Shown piece by piece: positions 9,949 to 20,037 of a DNA stretch of 64,000 bases. How positions within the stretch are numbered: the stretch's first letter is position 1; each line of letters begins with the position of its first letter. The translations under genes and the position numbers were made by a program. Below the pieces are notes generated by a model. The model was given only the letters and a program-made list of their open reading frames with translations, ran no database searches and had not been told where the DNA came from. The DNA lies in contig FCOD02000005.1 of NCBI GenBank assembly GCA_001544655.2, positions 298,440 to 362,439 of the forward strand, in the 5' to 3' direction. The stretch comes from Caballeronia turbans. GTDB lineage: Bacteria > Pseudomonadota > Gammaproteobacteria > Burkholderiales > Burkholderiaceae.

Positions 9949-12261
9949 TTAGAAGGCCGTACCGATCTGGAACTGGAACTTCTGATACTGGTCGCCATCG
10001 TGCTTCTGCAGCGGGAAGCCGAGGCTCAGCTTGAGCGGGCCGATCGGCGAGATCCACGCCAAACCCACGCCGTAGCCGTAGCGCAAGCCGTTCGCGCCGC
10101 CGCTCGTGCCGCCCTGGTTCGGATCGCCCCAGACGTTACCGGCATCGAGGAAGGTGAAGACGCGCAGGGTGCGGTCGTAGCCCGTGCCCGGAAGCGGGAA
10201 AGTCAGCTCGATGTTGCCGACCGCCATGCGCGAGCCGCCGATCGGATCGTTCGTCTTCGCGTCGCGCGGACCCAGCGAGCTCGGCGAGTAGCCGCGCACC
10301 GAGCCGATACCACCCGCATAGTAGTTCTTGAAGATCGGGTACGTCTGACCTTGCAGGCCCTTGCCGTAACCGCCCTGCAGGTTGAAGCCGAGCACGAAGC
10401 CGCGCGCGAACGAGTAGTAATACTGGAACTGCGCGTCGAATTTCGCGTAGGTCGTATTGCCGAGCGGCGTGCCGTATTCCGCGTTCGACTGGATGTAGTA
10501 GCCGCGGCTCGGAACGAGCGCGCTGTCGCGATTATCGCGCGACCAGCCCACTGTCAGCGGATAGTTGTTCACCACGCGGCCGAACTCGTTCACGTAGTTG
10601 ATGTACGACTGCGGCGTGTTCGAGTCCACGTCCATCGTGTTCTGCTCGGCGCCCACGCCGAAGAACACGGTGTCCTGCTCGGAGAACGGGATGCCGAACT
10701 TGGTGTCCGCGCCCATCGTCACGATCTTGAAGCTCGAATCGGTCGAGTAGTACAGCGGCTGATACGTGCGGTAGTACGCGTCGGTGATCCGCTTGATGCC
10801 GTCGATCGTGAAGTACGGATCGACCTGCGTCACCGTCAGCGTGCGGTACGTCTTCGCGGTGTTCACGTTGACCGCGAGACTCGTGCCCGAGCCGAACACG
10901 TTGTCCTGCGACACGCCCGCCGACAGCACCACCTTGTCCGTCGACGAGAAGCCCGCGCCCAGCGTGATCGCGCCGGTCGGCTTTTCCGCGACCTTCACGT
11001 CGACGTCGACCTGGTCGTTCGTGCCTTCCACGGGCGTGGTGGTGACGTCCACGTCGGTGAAGTAGCCGAGACGGTTGACCCGGTCCTTCGACAACGCGAG
11101 GCGGCTCGAATCGAACCACGAGCTTTCGAGCTGGCGCATTTCACGGCGCACGACTTCGTCGCGCGTGCGCGTATTGCCGACGATGTTCACGCGCCGCACA
11201 TAGACGCGGCGGCTCGGGTCCACTTGCAGCGTGAGCGCCACGGTGTGGTTGGACTGATCGATCTGCGGCTGTGCGTTGACCTGCGCGAACGCGTAGCCGT
11301 ATTCGCCAAGCTTGTCGACGATCGCCTTGGTCGTCGCCTGCAGCTTCTCGGCGGAGAAGCGCTCGCCCGGCTTGATCTTGATGAGCTTGTTGAGCTCGGC
11401 TTCGCGGTCGAGCAGATTGCCCGAGAGCTTGATGCTGCTGATCTTGTACGGCTCGCCTTCATGCACGGCGATCGTCAGATACATGTCCTTCTTGTCCGGC
11501 GAGATCGACACCTGCGTGGAGTCGATGCTGAACTCGAGGTAGCCGCGGTTCAGGTAGTACGAGCGCACGTTCTCGAGGTCGCCCGTGAGTTTTTCCTTCG
11601 CGTAGAGATCGCTCTTCGTGTACCACGAAAACCAGTTCGGCGTGGAGAGCTGCATTTCTCCGAGCAGCGTGCTCGAACTCACCGCCTTGTTGCCGACGAA
11701 GTTGATCTGGCGAATCTTGGCGCTCGGGCCCTCCGCGACGGAAAACAGAATGGCGACCCGATTGCGGTCGACCGGCGTCACCGTCGTTGTGACTTCCGCC
11801 GCGTAGTAACCGCGCGTCAGATACTGACGCTTGAGCTCCTGCTCCGCCTTGTCGACGAGCGCCTTGTCGTACGAGCGGCCTTGCGACAGACCGACCGAAC
11901 GCAGCGCCTTCGTGAGGTTGTCCTTGTCGAACTCGTGCAGCCCTGCGAAATCGATGGCCGAGATGGCCGGGCGCTCCTGCACCTGCACGATCACCACATT
12001 GCCTTCGGTGGCGATCTGAACGTCGTTGAAGAAACCCGTCGCATAGAGTGCGCGAATCGCTTCGGAGGCCTTGTCGTCGGTGAACGTGTCGCCTTGCTTA
12101 ATCGGCAGATAAGCGAATACGGAGCCCGGCTCGATGCGTTGGAGACCGTCGATCCGAATATCCTGCACGACGAACGGCGTGGTGGCGTGTGCCGCCATAC
12201 CCGTTGCGGCGAGTGCCGCGGCCACAGCCGTCTTAGGAACAAAGCGATGAGGTTTGAACAA
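9949..12261 (-). CDS. bamA: Outer membrane protein assembly factor BamA
   Basis: Central Omp85 protein of the BAM complex, which folds beta-barrel proteins into the outer membrane. The 770-residue product has a signal peptide ending near Ala27 (AATGMAAHA), five POTRA domains over about residues 28-430 and a C-terminal 16-strand barrel. It carries the VRGY motif (GGIGSVRGYSPSSLGPRD), which contacts the barrel interior, and ends in phenylalanine (FQFQIGTAF), the outer-membrane insertion signal. I chose a TTG start at 12261, with GGGGAAG four bases upstream, because it begins exactly at the signal peptide. An upstream ATG at 12342 would add 27 unrelated residues. It follows rseP by 77 bases. Confidence 0.95.
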   Translation of the reverse strand: MFKPHRFVPKTAVAAALAATGMAAHATTPFVVQDIRIDGLQRIEPGSVFAYLPIKQGDTFTDDKASEAIRALYATGFFNDVQIATEGNVVIVQVQERPAISAIDFAGLHEFDKDNLTKALRSVGLSQGRSYDKALVDKAEQELKRQYLTRGYYAAEVTTTVTPVDRNRVAILFSVAEGPSAKIRQINFVGNKAVSSSTLLGEMQLSTPNWFSWYTKSDLYAKEKLTGDLENVRSYYLNRGYLEFSIDSTQVSISPDKKDMYLTIAVHEGEPYKISSIKLSGNLLDREAELNKLIKIKPGERFSAEKLQATTKAIVDKLGEYGYAFAQVNAQPQIDQSNHTVALTLQVDPSRRVYVRRVNIVGNTRTRDEVVRREMRQLESSWFDSSRLALSKDRVNRLGYFTDVDVTTTPVEGTNDQVDVDVKVAEKPTGAITLGAGFSSTDKVVLSAGVSQDNVFGSGTSLAVNVNTAKTYRTLTVTQVDPYFTIDGIKRITDAYYRTYQPLYYSTDSSFKIVTMGADTKFGIPFSEQDTVFFGVGAEQNTMDVDSNTPQSYINYVNEFGRVVNNYPLTVGWSRDNRDSALVPSRGYYIQSNAEYGTPLGNTTYAKFDAQFQYYYSFARGFVLGFNLQGGYGKGLQGQTYPIFKNYYAGGIGSVRGYSPSSLGPRDAKTNDPIGGSRMAVGNIELTFPLPGTGYDRTLRVFTFLDAGNVWGDPNQGGTSGGANGLRYGYGVGLAWISPIGPLKLSLGFPLQKHDGDQYQKFQFQIGTAF

Positions 12262-12338
12262 CGTGCTTCCCCAGTATTTAAAGCTGCATTCGTTCCGGCG
12301 GTCGCTCGAAAGGCGCCGCCAGAAATTGTCAAAGTGGA

Positions 12339-13721
12339 TCAAAAACGAATCAGACGAGCGAGGTCGTTGAACAGTGCGATCATCGACAGCGCGACGATGC
12401 AGACCAGGCCCGCCCTTTGCAGAACCAGCTGCCAGCGATCGGATACGGCCTTGCCGGTAACAGCTTCAACCAAATAATATAACAGATGCCCACCGTCCAA
12501 TACCGGAATCGGTAACAAGTTCAACACTCCGAGGCTGATGCTGACGAGGGCGAGAAACGAGACGAAGGCCGCCACGCCGAGCCTTGCGCTCTTGCCCGCG
12601 TAGTCGGCAATGGTGACCGGCCCCGAGAGATTTTTGAGCGAAGCCTCGCCGATGACCATCCGCCCGAACATGCGCAGCGAATAGATGCTGATGTCCCACG
12701 TGCGGTTCACGCCGAGGCGCAGACTCTCTATTGGCCCATAGCGCACGTCCACGGTCGGAAGCTGATTCGCGAGCGCGGCGCCGATGCGGCCGATTTCCTT
12801 GCCCGTCGACCCGTCGCGCTTCAGGTCCGGCACGATCTGCACGGATTCGCGCTTGCCGTTGCGCTCGATGACGAGCGTGACGGGCTTTGCGCCGTGCGCT
12901 TTCACGTAATCGATGAAGCTCGTCGCGTTGTCGACGCTGCGGCCATCGATCGCACGCAGCATGTCGCCCGCCTTCAGCCCGCTCTTCTGCGCCGCGCTGC
13001 CCGCCTCAACGCCCGCGACGGTCAGCGTGCCGCCGCCCGGGGCGAAGCCGAGCTTGTCCATGAAATCCTGATCGGCTTCTTCGTCGGTAATGCCGGCGAC
13101 GCTCACCGGGAAGTCGAACGTGCCCTCGTGGGTCTTTGCCGTCAGCACGATCCGCCGATGATCGAACGATGCGTCGAGCACCTTCCAGCGCAAATCGGAC
13201 CAGGAGCGGATCGGATGCGTCTCGCCGCCTTGCGCGTCGCGCATCGAGAGGACCGTTTCACCGCCTTCGAAACCCGCGCGCGCCGCTGCCGTGCCGGGCG
13301 CGGGCTGCGACACGATCGCCGCGGGCTCGGTCACGCCGCCCGCGAACACTGCGGAAAAGAGCGCGATCGCGAGCAGGAAGTTGGCGACGGGCCCCGCCGC
13401 GACGATCGCGATCCGCTTGGCGACGCTCTGGCGGTTGAAGGCGCGCGGCAAGTCCTCGGCGGGAATCGTCGTGCCGCTAGCGGGATCGATCTCGCGCTCG
13501 TCGAGCATTTTCACGTAGCCGCCGAGCGGCAGCGCGGCGATCGTCCATTCGACGCCCGTCTTCTTGCTGACCCACCGCACGAGCGGCTTGCCGAAGCCGA
13601 CCGAGAACCGCAGCACTTTCACGCCGCACAGTCGCGCGACACTGTAGTGACCGAATTCGTGGACGACGACGAGTACGCCTATCGCAACGACGAAGGCGAC
13701 GATTTCGGTCAGAAAGTTCAT
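12339..13721 (-). CDS. rseP: RIP zinc metalloprotease RseP
   Basis: Site-2 intramembrane protease that cleaves anti-sigma factors and leftover signal peptides in the inner membrane. The 460 residues include an N-terminal transmembrane segment with the zinc motif HEFGH (His21, Glu22, His25), two periplasmic PDZ domains (the second around VEAGSAAQKSGLKAGDMLRA), and C-terminal transmembrane segments with the third zinc ligand in PIPVLDGGHLLYY. The start is MNFLTEIVAF. The longer upstream frame (MRTPAVSP...) is not conserved. It is 7 bases after dxr and upstream of bamA, linking envelope stress sensing to barrel assembly. Confidence 0.96.
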   Translation of the reverse strand: MNFLTEIVAFVVAIGVLVVVHEFGHYSVARLCGVKVLRFSVGFGKPLVRWVSKKTGVEWTIAALPLGGYVKMLDEREIDPASGTTIPAEDLPRAFNRQSVAKRIAIVAAGPVANFLLAIALFSAVFAGGVTEPAAIVSQPAPGTAAARAGFEGGETVLSMRDAQGGETHPIRSWSDLRWKVLDASFDHRRIVLTAKTHEGTFDFPVSVAGITDEEADQDFMDKLGFAPGGGTLTVAGVEAGSAAQKSGLKAGDMLRAIDGRSVDNATSFIDYVKAHGAKPVTLVIERNGKRESVQIVPDLKRDGSTGKEIGRIGAALANQLPTVDVRYGPIESLRLGVNRTWDISIYSLRMFGRMVIGEASLKNLSGPVTIADYAGKSARLGVAAFVSFLALVSISLGVLNLLPIPVLDGGHLLYYLVEAVTGKAVSDRWQLVLQRAGLVCIVALSMIALFNDLARLIRF

Positions 13722-13728
13722 GACGGCC

Positions 13729-14946
13729 TCAATGGGCGATGGGTTCGGCGCCCGGCGCGCTCGCGGTGAGCTCTGCGACGAAACGGTAGGCGAGACGGCG
13801 GGCGTCCGCATCCGCGGCGAGAACGTCCGCCAGCGTCGCGGCGCTCGTATTCGGCAGCGCGTTCAGCACGCGCTCGACCACGCCGCCGATCGCCATGAAG
13901 CCGATGCGGCGCTCCAGGAACGCTTCCACGGCGATTTCGTTCGCCGCATTCAGCGCTGCGCTCGCGATGCCGCCCGCTTCGAGCGCCTGGATGGCAAGCG
14001 CGAGGCACGGGAATCGTGCGAAATCGGGCTTCTCGAACGTGAGGGTCGCAATCTGCGCGAGATCCAGCGGCGCGACGCCCGAGTCCACACGGTCAGGATA
14101 CGCCAGTGCGTGCGCGATCGGCGTGCGCATGTCGGGGTTGCCGAGTTGCGCGAGGACCGAGCCGTCGGCGTAGGAAACCATCGAATGAATCACGCTCTGC
14201 GGATGGATCAGCACCTCGATGCGCGAACCCGGCAGATTGAAGAGCCAGTGCGCCTCGATCACTTCGAGGCCCTTGTTCATCATCGTCGCGGAATCGACGG
14301 AGATCTTGCGACCCATCGCCCAGTTCGGATGCTTGACGGCTTCCTCGGGCGTGACGTTCGCGAGCGTTGCCGGCTCGCGCGTGCGGAACGGGCCGCCGGA
14401 CGCCGTCAGGATAATCTTGGAGACGCCGCCATGCAGCTTCGCTTCCTTGTCCGCGCACGGCGGCAGGCACTGGAACACGGCGTTGTGCTCGCTGTCGACC
14501 GGCAGCAGGATCGCACCGTTGTCGCGCACCGCGTCCATGAAAATCTGGCCGGACATCACGAGCGCTTCCTTGTTCGCGAGCAGGATGCGTTTGCCGGCCC
14601 GCGCAGCGGCGAGCGTGGGCGCGAGACCCGCCGCACCCACGATGGCCGCGACGACCGTATCGCACTGCGCCGCGCGTGCCACCTCGGCGAGCGCTTGCGC
14701 CCCGTACGTGACTTCGGTCTTGCAGCCCTGCGCGCGCAACGCCGCCGCCACGCGCTCGGCCGTTTCGGCGTCGCCGACGACCGCCACTTCGGGCTGAAAT
14801 TTCAGGCATTGCGCGACGAGTTTGTCGCCGTTGCGGTGAGCGGTGAGCGCATAGACCGAGAAGCGGTCCGGGTGCCGTGCCACGACGTCGAGCGTGCTGT
14901 CGCCGATCGAGCCCGTGGAGCCGAGCAATGTGAGACGTTTTTGCAT
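13729..14946 (-). CDS. dxr: 1-deoxy-D-xylulose 5-phosphate reductoisomerase
   Basis: Committed step of the non-mevalonate isoprenoid pathway: rearranges and reduces DXP to 2-C-methyl-D-erythritol 4-phosphate with NADPH. A 405-residue protein with the N-terminal NADPH-binding loop [15 protein letters not shown], the substrate and metal region [10 protein letters not shown], a [12 protein letters not shown] loop and the conserved [20 protein letters not shown] block. It lies 18 bases after cdsA and 7 before rseP. With uppS two genes upstream, it supplies isoprenoid precursors for the undecaprenyl carrier. Confidence 0.97.
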   Translation of the reverse strand: MQKRLTLLGSTGSIGDSTLDVVARHPDRFSVYALTAHRNGDKLVAQCLKFQPEVAVVGDAETAERVAAALRAQGCKTEVTYGAQALAEVARAAQCDTVVAAIVGAAGLAPTLAAARAGKRILLANKEALVMSGQIFMDAVRDNGAILLPVDSEHNAVFQCLPPCADKEAKLHGGVSKIILTASGGPFRTREPATLANVTPEEAVKHPNWAMGRKISVDSATMMNKGLEVIEAHWLFNLPGSRIEVLIHPQSVIHSMVSYADGSVLAQLGNPDMRTPIAHALAYPDRVDSGVAPLDLAQIATLTFEKPDFARFPCLALAIQALEAGGIASAALNAANEIAVEAFLERRIGFMAIGGVVERVLNALPNTSAATLADVLAADADARRLAYRFVAELTASAPGAEPIAH

Positions 14947-14964
14947 AAATTCTTCTCTAGCCGA

Positions 14965-15777
14965 TTAGCCAAGCATGAGCAATGCGATCGGCAATACGGG
15001 CAACAATGCGTCGATGCGGTCGAGGACGCCGCCGTGACCGGGCAAGAGGCCGCTCGAGTCCTTGACGCCGGCCTGGCGCTTGAGCAGCGACTCGAACAGG
15101 TCGCCGACCACGCTGAACGCGACCAGCACGGAAAGCGCGACGAACGAGCGATCCCAGCCGAGATGCTCGACGAAGGCGGTAAACACGGTAGGCGCATAAA
15201 AGCCGGTGGACGCGGCGAGCGCGCCGATGGCGATGACGGCGAGCCACCCGCCGACGGCGCCCTCCCAAGTCTTGCCCGGGCTGATCGACGGGGCGAGTTT
15301 GTGGCGGCCGAGCGCTTTTCCGGCGAAGTATGCGCCTATGTCAGCCAGCCAGACTACTAGAAGAAGCGATAGCACGAATGCCACGCCTCGCGTGCGCGCA
15401 TCGACGACGGCATGCCAGCACGCCAGAAACACGACGATCCCTGCGAAAAGCAGGAATGCGCGCCACGCGTGGGCGGCCAGCGCCGGCTTGCGCAGCAATG
15501 CATAGGGACCGGCGAGCACCCAGAAAATCGCGGCCATCTGGTACAACGGCGCGGACCTGATGCCGAGAAACGTGCTGAAAAGAAGCGCGAGTCCGGCAAC
15601 GAGCGCGTAGGCGACGGGCCCTGCCCCATTCAGCTTGAGCAGACGCCCCCATTCCCAGGCCGCGAACACCACGACCAAACCGATGAGCGCCCCGAACGCG
15701 CCGACCGGCGCGAACAGCGTGATCGGCACAAGTACCGCGAGCAGGACGATTGCCGTGATGACACGGGTTCTTAGCAT
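14965..15777 (-). CDS. cdsA: Phosphatidate cytidylyltransferase (CDP-diglyceride synthase)
   Basis: Integral inner-membrane enzyme making CDP-diacylglycerol from phosphatidate and CTP, the branch point of phospholipid synthesis. A 270-residue protein with about eight hydrophobic segments and the C-terminal signature [20 protein letters not shown] followed by GVLDRIDAL, containing the catalytic acidic residues. The [12 protein letters not shown] segment is also typical. The start [10 protein letters not shown] (15777) overlaps the end of uppS by 7 bases, so the two are translationally coupled. Longer open frames upstream are shadows of uppS. Confidence 0.96.
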   Translation of the reverse strand: MLRTRVITAIVLLAVLVPITLFAPVGAFGALIGLVVVFAAWEWGRLLKLNGAGPVAYALVAGLALLFSTFLGIRSAPLYQMAAIFWVLAGPYALLRKPALAAHAWRAFLLFAGIVVFLACWHAVVDARTRGVAFVLSLLLVVWLADIGAYFAGKALGRHKLAPSISPGKTWEGAVGGWLAVIAIGALAASTGFYAPTVFTAFVEHLGWDRSFVALSVLVAFSVVGDLFESLLKRQAGVKDSSGLLPGHGGVLDRIDALLPVLPIALLMLG

Positions 15778-16553
15778 GAAAGGGTGTCGGCCTTCTGCGA
15801 TTGCGAAGCGAGTTGCGCGCTCGTACGCCCGAAGCGGCGCTCGCGGTCGCCGTACGAAGCGATCGCGCGATCGAGCGCGTCGGCGTCGAAGTCGGGCCAG
15901 TAGATGTCGGTGAAATAAAACTCGGTGTACGCGAGTTGCCACAGCAGGAAATTGCTGATGCGCTGCTCGCCGCCCGTGCGGATGAAGAGATCAGGCTCTG
16001 GCGCATAGGCCATCGCGAGATGCTCGCCGAACGACTCGTCGTCCACGCGCGCGGGCGCGCCTGCTTCCAGGGACTCGGCGATGAGCTTCTTTGTCGCCTG
16101 CATGATGTCCCAGCGCCCGCCGTAGTTAGCGGCGATGGTCAGCGTGAGACGCGTGTTGCGCGCCGTCTTGGTCTCGGCGCGTTGAATCAGCGCGCGGATG
16201 CGATCGTCGAACATGCTGATGTCGCCTACGACGCGCAGGCGGATACCGTTCGCGTGCAGCTTGCCGATCTCGCGCTCGAGCGCGGTCACGAACAGGCGCA
16301 TCAGGAAGGACACCTCGTCGGTCGGACGGCGCCAGTTCTCGGAGCTGAACGCGAAGAGCGTGACGAACTCGACGCCGCGCCGCGCGCAGCTCTCGACGGT
16401 CGCGCGAACCGCATCGACGCCGCGCGTATGACCGGCGACGCGCGGCAGGCGGCGCTCGGTCGCCCATCGGCCATTGCCGTCCATGATGATCGCGACGTGG
16501 CGCGGGACAGCCGCGACATCGGGCACGGTTACGGTGGAGCTGGTATAGGTCAT
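15771..16553 (-). CDS. uppS: Undecaprenyl diphosphate synthase
   Basis: Cytosolic cis-prenyltransferase that adds eight isopentenyl units to farnesyl diphosphate to make the C55 carrier used for peptidoglycan and O-antigen. The 260 residues contain [13 protein letters not shown], with catalytic Asp25, a [11 protein letters not shown] motif, and the C-terminal [19 protein letters not shown] and [10 protein letters not shown] blocks. The N-terminus has about 17 poorly conserved residues before the first strand. It sits between frr and cdsA in the conserved order frr-uppS-cdsA-dxr. Confidence 0.97.
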   Translation of the reverse strand: MTYTSSTVTVPDVAAVPRHVAIIMDGNGRWATERRLPRVAGHTRGVDAVRATVESCARRGVEFVTLFAFSSENWRRPTDEVSFLMRLFVTALEREIGKLHANGIRLRVVGDISMFDDRIRALIQRAETKTARNTRLTLTIAANYGGRWDIMQATKKLIAESLEAGAPARVDDESFGEHLAMAYAPEPDLFIRTGGEQRISNFLLWQLAYTEFYFTDIYWPDFDADALDRAIASYGDRERRFGRTSAQLASQSQKADTLSC

Positions 16554-16636
16554 GGCCGCTGAATCTGGGAATCTGAAAGAGTGAAAGCCAGCCCGAATGT
16601 ATAACCCCCGGGGCCGGCAGGACCGTTCCTACGGTC

Positions 16637-17197
16637 TCACACCGTCATGATTTCGGATTCTTTGGTTTGCACGAGCTTGTCGATCTCGGCGACGAACTTG
16701 TCGGTGAGCTTCTGCACTTCTTCGCTTGCACGGCGCTCGTCGTCTTCCGAAATCTCCTTGTCCTTCACGGATTTCTTCAGTTGATCGTTCGCGTCGCGAC
16801 GCAGGTTGCGCACAGCGACCTTCGCGGTCTCGCCTTCGCTCTTCACGACCTTCGTCAGTTCCCGACGGCGCTCTTCGGTGAGCGCGGGCATCGGCACGCG
16901 GATCAGGTCGCCTTGCGTGGCCGGGTTCAGACCGAGATCCGATTCGCGGATCGCTTTCTCGACGACCGGGACCATCTTCTTTTCCCACGGCTGCACGCCG
17001 ATCGTGCGCGCATCGACGAGCGTCATGTTTGCGACCTGGGAGATGGGCACATTCGAGCCGTAGTAATCGACCTGGATGTGGTCGAGCAGCCCCGTGTGGG
17101 CGCGGCCCGTGCGAATCTTGGCGAGATCGGCCTTGAACGCTTCGATCGACCGCTGCATCTTCTGGTCGACGCTCTTCTTGATGTCAGCCACACTCAT
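16637..17197 (-). CDS. frr: Ribosome recycling factor
   Basis: Splits post-termination ribosomes together with EF-G. A 186-residue tRNA-shaped protein, matching the family length of about 185, beginning [20 protein letters not shown]. The three-helix bundle has [20 protein letters not shown] and the C-terminal [20 protein letters not shown] motif. A good GGAGG ribosome binding site lies about seven bases before the ATG. It follows pyrH by 93 bases and precedes uppS by 83. Confidence 0.98.
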   Translation of the reverse strand: MSVADIKKSVDQKMQRSIEAFKADLAKIRTGRAHTGLLDHIQVDYYGSNVPISQVANMTLVDARTIGVQPWEKKMVPVVEKAIRESDLGLNPATQGDLIRVPMPALTEERRRELTKVVKSEGETAKVAVRNLRRDANDQLKKSVKDKEISEDDERRASEEVQKLTDKFVAEIDKLVQTKESEIMTV

Positions 17198-17290
17198 TTT
17201 GAACCTCCAAACCTGGGTTTTTACCGGCGATAGCGGCGCATCCCGCGCGAGGCGTTCCGCCAGCCGCGCGGCGCCTGATATCGCGAGAGT

Positions 17291-18004
17291 TTACACGTGG
17301 ACGAGGGTTCCTTCGTCGTCGCCCTGCACGATGCGCTTCAAGGCGCCCGGCTTCGTGATCGAGAACACGCGAATCGGCAGTTTCTGGTCGCGGCACAGGG
17401 CGAACGCAGTCGCGTCCATCACCTGAAGATTCTTGCCGATTGCCTCGTCGAAGCTGATCGTGCTGTAGCGCGTCGCGTGCGGATCCTTCTTCGGGTCGGC
17501 GGAGTATACGCCATCGACCTTCGTCGCCTTCAACACCACTTCGGCGCCGATTTCCGAGCCGCGCAGCGCGGCCGCCGTGTCCGTCGTGAAGAACGGGTTG
17601 CCCGTGCCGGCCGCGAAGATCACGACCTTGCCCTCTTCGAGCTGGCGAATGGCGCGCGGACGGATGTACGGCTCAACCACCTGGTCCATGCGCAGCGCCG
17701 ACTGCACGCGCGCCTCGATGCCCGCGTGACGCATGGCATCCTGCAGCGCGAGCGCGTTCATCATGGTGGCGAGCATGCCCATGTAGTCGGCCGTTGCGCG
17801 ATCCATGCCGGCCGCGCCGCCCGCCACACCGCGGAAAATATTGCCGCCACCGATGACGACGGCGAGCTGCGTCCCGATCCGCACCACCTCCGCGACATCC
17901 GCCACCATCCTTTCGATCGTTGCGCGATTGATGCCGAAAGCATCGTCGCCCATGAGGGCTTCGCCGGAGAGTTTGAGGAGTACGCGTTTGTAGGCTGTGG
18001 GCAT
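17291..18004 (-). CDS. pyrH: UMP kinase
   Basis: Phosphorylates UMP to UDP in pyrimidine synthesis; the bacterial enzyme is a hexamer of the amino acid kinase fold. A 237-residue protein starting [20 protein letters not shown], with [11 protein letters not shown] (nucleotide loop), [17 protein letters not shown] and a [16 protein letters not shown] block, all typical of PyrH. I chose the ATG at 18004. The extra 20 residues available upstream (from 18064) are not conserved. It lies 253 bases after tsf across a region full of inverted repeats (see findings). Confidence 0.97.
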   Translation of the reverse strand: MPTAYKRVLLKLSGEALMGDDAFGINRATIERMVADVAEVVRIGTQLAVVIGGGNIFRGVAGGAAGMDRATADYMGMLATMMNALALQDAMRHAGIEARVQSALRMDQVVEPYIRPRAIRQLEEGKVVIFAAGTGNPFFTTDTAAALRGSEIGAEVVLKATKVDGVYSADPKKDPHATRYSTISFDEAIGKNLQVMDATAFALCRDQKLPIRVFSITKPGALKRIVQGDDEGTLVHV

Positions 18005-18093
18005 ATGAGTTTCCGATCGCGCCGAGGAGGGTTGCAACAACGTAGAACTGTAGGGGTGAAACATTACTTACCGCAAGCGGGCCGGATCGGGCG

Positions 18094-18138
18094 GCGGGCG
18101 CGGTAGATCAGGGGTTACCCCTAGCCTACCGCGCCCGC
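18094..18138 (-). repeat. 45-base compound hairpin
   Basis: Perfect 13-bp complementary arms (18094-18106 and 18126-18138) enclose a second 6-bp inverted repeat (18110-18115 and 18117-18122) with symmetric three-base internal loops. The stem is very stable and GC-rich, with no U-tract after it on either strand. Possible roles are RNA processing, protection of upstream tsf mRNA, or a partial terminator. Confidence 0.7.
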
Positions 18139-18167
18139 TGCTTGTGCGATCCGGATCGCTGAATGCG

Positions 18168-18189
18168 TGCGGCGGAACATTCCGCCGCA
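18168..18189. repeat. Inverted repeat with 9-bp arms
   Basis: TGCGGCGGA (18168-18176) and TCCGCCGCA (18181-18189) are exact complements around a four-base loop. Directly before it is the perfect 14-bp palindrome GCGATCCGGATCGC at 18146-18159. Both are in the tsf-pyrH gap. Confidence 0.65.
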
Positions 18190-18257
18190 GGTACTGCGAA
18201 CTCGGCGCGCCGCCGCGCTATGACAGCACGCGCGCCTTAAGCGAACCTTAGCGAGTC

Positions 18258-19139
18258 TTAGGACTGCTTGGCCGCCGCAACCTGCGCCGCGACTTCGGCC
18301 GCGAAGTCGTCCTGACGCTTTTCGATGCCCTCGCCCACCACGAACAGCGCGAACTTCTGCACCGATGCGTTGCCGGCCTTGAGCATCTGCTCGATCGTCT
18401 GCTTGTCGTTCTTCACGAACGGCTGATTCAGCAGCGACACTTCCTTCAGATACTTCTGGATCGAGCCGTCAACCATCTTCGCGACGATCTCGGCCGGCTT
18501 GCCCGACTCGGCAGCCTTCTGCTCGGCGATGCTGCGCTCCTTGGCGATGAGATCGGCCGGCACTTCGTCCGACGACAGCGAGACCGGCTTCATCGCGGCG
18601 ACGTGCATCGCGACATCCTTGCCGACCTGCTCGTCCGCGCCGGTGAACTCGACCAGCACACCGATGCGGGTGCCATGCAGATACGACGCGATCTTGTTCG
18701 CGGTTTCGAAGCGCACGAAACGGCGGATCGACAGGTTTTCGCCGATCTTGCCGACAAGCGCGAGACGCACGGCGTCGACCGTCGAGCTTTCCAGCGGCAG
18801 CGCCGACAGGGCGGCAACGTCAGCCGGATTCTGCTTGGCCACGAGCTCGGCAATCGTCTTGCCGAATGCCATGAAGTCGTCGTTTTTCGCGACGAAGTCG
18901 GTTTCGCAGTTCAGCTCGACGAGCGCGCCCACGCCGCCTTCGACGTGTGCCGTCACGATGCCTTCTGCCGTCACGCGCGATGCCGCCTTGCTCGCCTTGT
19001 TGCCGAGCTTCACGCGCAGCAGCTCCTCCGCCCGCGCCATGTCGCCGTCGGCTTCCGTCAGCGCCTTCTTGCATTCCATCATCGGCGCATCGGTTTTCGC
19101 GCGCAGTTCTGCCACCATGCTTGCGGTAATTGCCGCCAT
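18258..19139 (-). CDS. tsf: Translation elongation factor Ts
   Basis: Nucleotide exchange factor for EF-Tu. A 293-residue protein with the N-terminal UBA-like domain ([20 protein letters not shown]), the conserved [20 protein letters not shown] region and [11 protein letters not shown], followed by the two core and C-terminal domains. Two adjacent ATGs are possible. The second (19139) lies six bases from AAGGAG and matches homologues, so I use it. It follows rpsB by 145 bases with a hairpin and T-run in between, which should reduce its transcription relative to rpsB. Confidence 0.97.
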   Translation of the reverse strand: MAAITASMVAELRAKTDAPMMECKKALTEADGDMARAEELLRVKLGNKASKAASRVTAEGIVTAHVEGGVGALVELNCETDFVAKNDDFMAFGKTIAELVAKQNPADVAALSALPLESSTVDAVRLALVGKIGENLSIRRFVRFETANKIASYLHGTRIGVLVEFTGADEQVGKDVAMHVAAMKPVSLSSDEVPADLIAKERSIAEQKAAESGKPAEIVAKMVDGSIQKYLKEVSLLNQPFVKNDKQTIEQMLKAGNASVQKFALFVVGEGIEKRQDDFAAEVAAQVAAAKQS

Positions 19140-19232
19140 CATTCGCTCCTTGAGTCTGTTTGATACGTGCCGCCGGCTTCGAGCACCCGCGGCAGAAATT
19201 GGTTTCAACTATCGCGAATCATCGCGCCGACT

Positions 19233-19266
19233 AAAAAAAAGGGGCCTTTCGCAAAGCCCCCTTTTT
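19233..19266 (-). terminator. Terminator or attenuator between rpsB and tsf
   Basis: Read on the minus strand, a GC-rich stem of about nine base pairs (arms around 19241-19249 and 19253-19261) is followed by eight U from the A-run at 19233-19240. Six T on the plus side make it roughly symmetric. Since tsf, pyrH and the rest follow on the same strand, it is more likely a partial attenuator than an operon end. Confidence 0.8.
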
Positions 19267-19284
19267 TGTCGGCCGCAGGCTCGA

Positions 19285-20037
19285 TTACGCCTCTGCGTTG
19301 ACCTCGACGAACTCGTCGCCTTCGCCGTTACGGACGGCCTGGACAACGTCGTTCACCGCGTTTGCGCGGCCTTCGAGGATCGCGTCAGCAACGCCCTGAG
19401 CGTACAGCGACACAGCCTTGGACGCGTCGTCGTTGCCCGGGATCACGTAGTCGATGCCTTCCGGCGAGTGGTTCGTGTCGACCACGGCGATGACCGGAAT
19501 GCCGAGCTTCTTCGCTTCGGTCACGGCAATCTTGTGGTAGCCGACGTCGATCACGAAGATCGCGTCCGGAATGCCGCCCATGTCCTTCACGCCGCCGATC
19601 GACTTTTGCAGCTTGGCGATCTCGCGTTCGAACAGAAGCGCTTCCTTCTTGCTCATGCGCTCGGTTTCACCCGACTCGACAGCCGCTTCCATGTCCTTCA
19701 GGCGCTTGATCGAGACCTTCAGCGTCTTGAAGTTGGTCAGCATGCCGCCGAGCCAGCGTGCGTTCACGAACGGCATACCGGCGCGCGCTGCTTCCTGCGC
19801 GATGGTGTCACGCGACTGGCGCTTCGTGCCGACGAAAAGAATCGTGCCGCGGTTCGCTGCCAACTGGCGCACGTACTTCAGCGCGTCGTTGTAGAGCGGC
19901 AGGGTCTTTTCGAGGTTGATGATGTGAATCTTGTTGCGATGACCGAAGATGTACGGGGCCATCTTGGGGTTCCAGAAGCGCGTTTGGTGACCGAAGTGGA
20001 CACCGGCTTCCAGCATTTGACGCATCGTGACTGCCAT
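19285..20037 (-). CDS. rpsB: 30S ribosomal protein S2
   Basis: Essential small-subunit protein that helps recruit S1. A 250-residue protein beginning [20 protein letters not shown], with the conserved [20 protein letters not shown] region, [11 protein letters not shown] and the late [24 protein letters not shown] block. The C-terminal tail is acidic ([12 protein letters not shown]). It is first in the long minus-strand operon. The candidate promoter is about 200 bases upstream, so the mRNA leader is long enough for the S2 autoregulation known from other bacteria. Confidence 0.98.
   Translation of the reverse strand: MAVTMRQMLEAGVHFGHQTRFWNPKMAPYIFGHRNKIHIINLEKTLPLYNDALKYVRQLAANRGTILFVGTKRQSRDTIAQEAARAGMPFVNARWLGGMLTNFKTLKVSIKRLKDMEAAVESGETERMSKKEALLFEREIAKLQKSIGGVKDMGGIPDAIFVIDVGYHKIAVTEAKKLGIPVIAVVDTNHSPEGIDYVIPGNDDASKAVSLYAQGVADAILEGRANAVNDVVQAVRNGEGDEFVEVNAEA

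Larger units (their letters stand above)
18005..18257. other. tsf-pyrH intergenic region with clustered inverted repeats
   Basis: A 253-base non-coding stretch inside an otherwise compact minus-strand operon. It holds a compound hairpin (outer arms 18094-18106 and 18126-18138, inner arms 18110-18115 and 18117-18122), a perfect 14-bp palindrome at 18146-18159 and another hairpin with 9-bp arms at 18168-18176 and 18181-18189. None has a T-run typical of an intrinsic terminator. Confidence 0.7.
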
